From Anaeromyces robustus (Eukaryota > Neocallimastigomycota > Neocallimastigomycetes > Neocallimastigales > Neocallimastigaceae), in assembly GCA_002104895.1 (NCBI GenBank), contig MCFG01000006.1, forward strand, positions 100,001 through 155,000: a stretch of 55,000 nucleotides of DNA, in the 5' to 3' direction. Below the pieces are notes generated by a model. The model was given only the letters and a program-made list of their open reading frames with translations. It had not been told where the DNA came from and did not search any database. The position numbers were made by a program, and so were the translations under genes. Positions 54,398 through 55,000 of the stretch are shown piece by piece (the stretch's first letter is position 1; the number at the start of each line of letters is the position of its first letter).

Positions 54398-54944
54398 ATG
54401 GCAGGAAATGCTGAATATATTCCTTTAGATAAAATGTCTTCCTCAGCGGAAACTGTACATAAATTTAAAACTAATCCACCAAGATGGAAAACACCAGAAT
54501 TTTATTTTTATTATTTCATATTTATCATAACTATTCCACAAATGTTTAGACGTGCAATTAAATTTAGCTCTCGTAAGTTACTTTATATTATTTTTAATTT
54601 TTAATTAAATGTTAACAATAATTGCAAAATTAATAATTATTAATATCATAATTTTTATTATTTATTGATATTATTATAATAATGATATTCATGTTAATTA
54701 TTTTTAATATCATTATCTTTAAAATGATAAATATTTATATAATATGAATTATGTTATTATAATAATACACTCCATATGCAATAATGAAAATAAATAATTA
54801 AAATTTTTCATTTTCTACTTCCTTTATCCATGAATTATAATTCATATAAATGTTGATAATATACATATTTTTTTAGCTGATAACGTTAACTATCCAAAGT
54901 ATAAAAATCTTTTAAGTGATGGTTGGATGTTTGGAAGAAAAGTT
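54398..54944 (+). CDS. GUP1: GUP1-type membrane-bound O-acyltransferase, N-terminal exons
   Basis: The first two exons (54398-54572 and 54877-54944) join in phase 1 and end in phase 0 at a GTACGT donor; the gene continues past the window. The 81 residues seen include PPRWKTPEFYFYYFIFI (the start of the first membrane segment), then PQMFRRAI, and NYPKYKNLLSDGWMFGRKV. These blocks are characteristic of the N-terminus of fungal GUP1, an ER multi-pass MBOAT enzyme that remodels GPI-anchor lipids. The catalytic His of MBOAT lies outside the window. The start is supported by an A-rich leader and the conserved spacing to the PRWKT block. Confidence 0.88.
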
Positions 54945-55000
54945 GTACGTATATATACATGAAATGTTGAATTATATATCATAAATATAATAAAAATATT

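Overview
The window is extremely AT-rich (long stretches between genes are almost pure A/T). It carries intron-dense eukaryotic genes, poly-Asn tracts and many micro- and minisatellites. Together with a secreted subtilisin carrying Cys-rich modules of the CBM18 (type-1 chitin-binding) pattern, a fungal-type GUP1 start and an ILV3-type dehydratase with an organelle-targeting-like leader, this points to a fungus, most likely an anaerobic gut fungus (Neocallimastigomycota). That assignment is inferred from composition and gene content only.

Layout: 1-100 (-) is the first coding piece of an unknown gene running off the edge. 101-5820 is low-complexity intergenic DNA with inverted and tandem repeats. 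5821-8065 (-) is a six-exon sphingomyelinase-like phosphodiesterase. 8066-13933 is intergenic. 13934-16800 (+) is a secreted/surface single-pass membrane protein with a D/K tract and about 14 copies of a 12-residue repeat. 18370-21267 (+) is an unrecognised coiled-coil protein. 22034-22965 (-) is a decayed, inverted copy of the 3' part of the next gene. 23245-23791 is a MITE-like element with near-perfect terminal inverted repeats. 24154-26907 (+) is the intact subtilisin with three CBM18-like modules, followed by a 50-bp tandem duplication of its own 3' end. 27851-32237 (-) is a 13-exon CTNNBL1 gene, two of whose introns hold large satellites. 32441-34804 is a 5'-truncated LINE with poly(A) and target-site duplication. 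35626-39057 (-) is an FCP1/CPL-like phosphatase with a 14-nt microexon. 40954-42303 (+) is SF3A2. 43254-44943 (-) is isoprenylcysteine methyltransferase, whose last intron is an AT-AC (U12-type) intron. 46401-48763 (-) is dihydroxyacid dehydratase. 52928-53460 (-) is a small UPF0390/C19orf53-type protein. 54398 to the edge (+) is the start of GUP1.

The genes do not form an operon-like system. Themes are housekeeping RNA processing (CTNNBL1, SF3A2, CTD phosphatase-like), lipid or prenyl-protein modification (sphingomyelinase-like, ICMT, GUP1) and a surface/secreted pair (membrane protein, chitin-binding protease). The strongest candidate for something undescribed is the AT-AC intron in ICMT: its 5' site matches the U12 consensus exactly, it has a near-consensus branch site, and AT-AC removal is what restores the family's protein sequence. 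Next come the inverted decayed protease copy, the MITE beside it, and the dead-on-arrival LINE.

All gene models were spliced by eye. Exon phases were checked arithmetically and close correctly for every complete gene listed.
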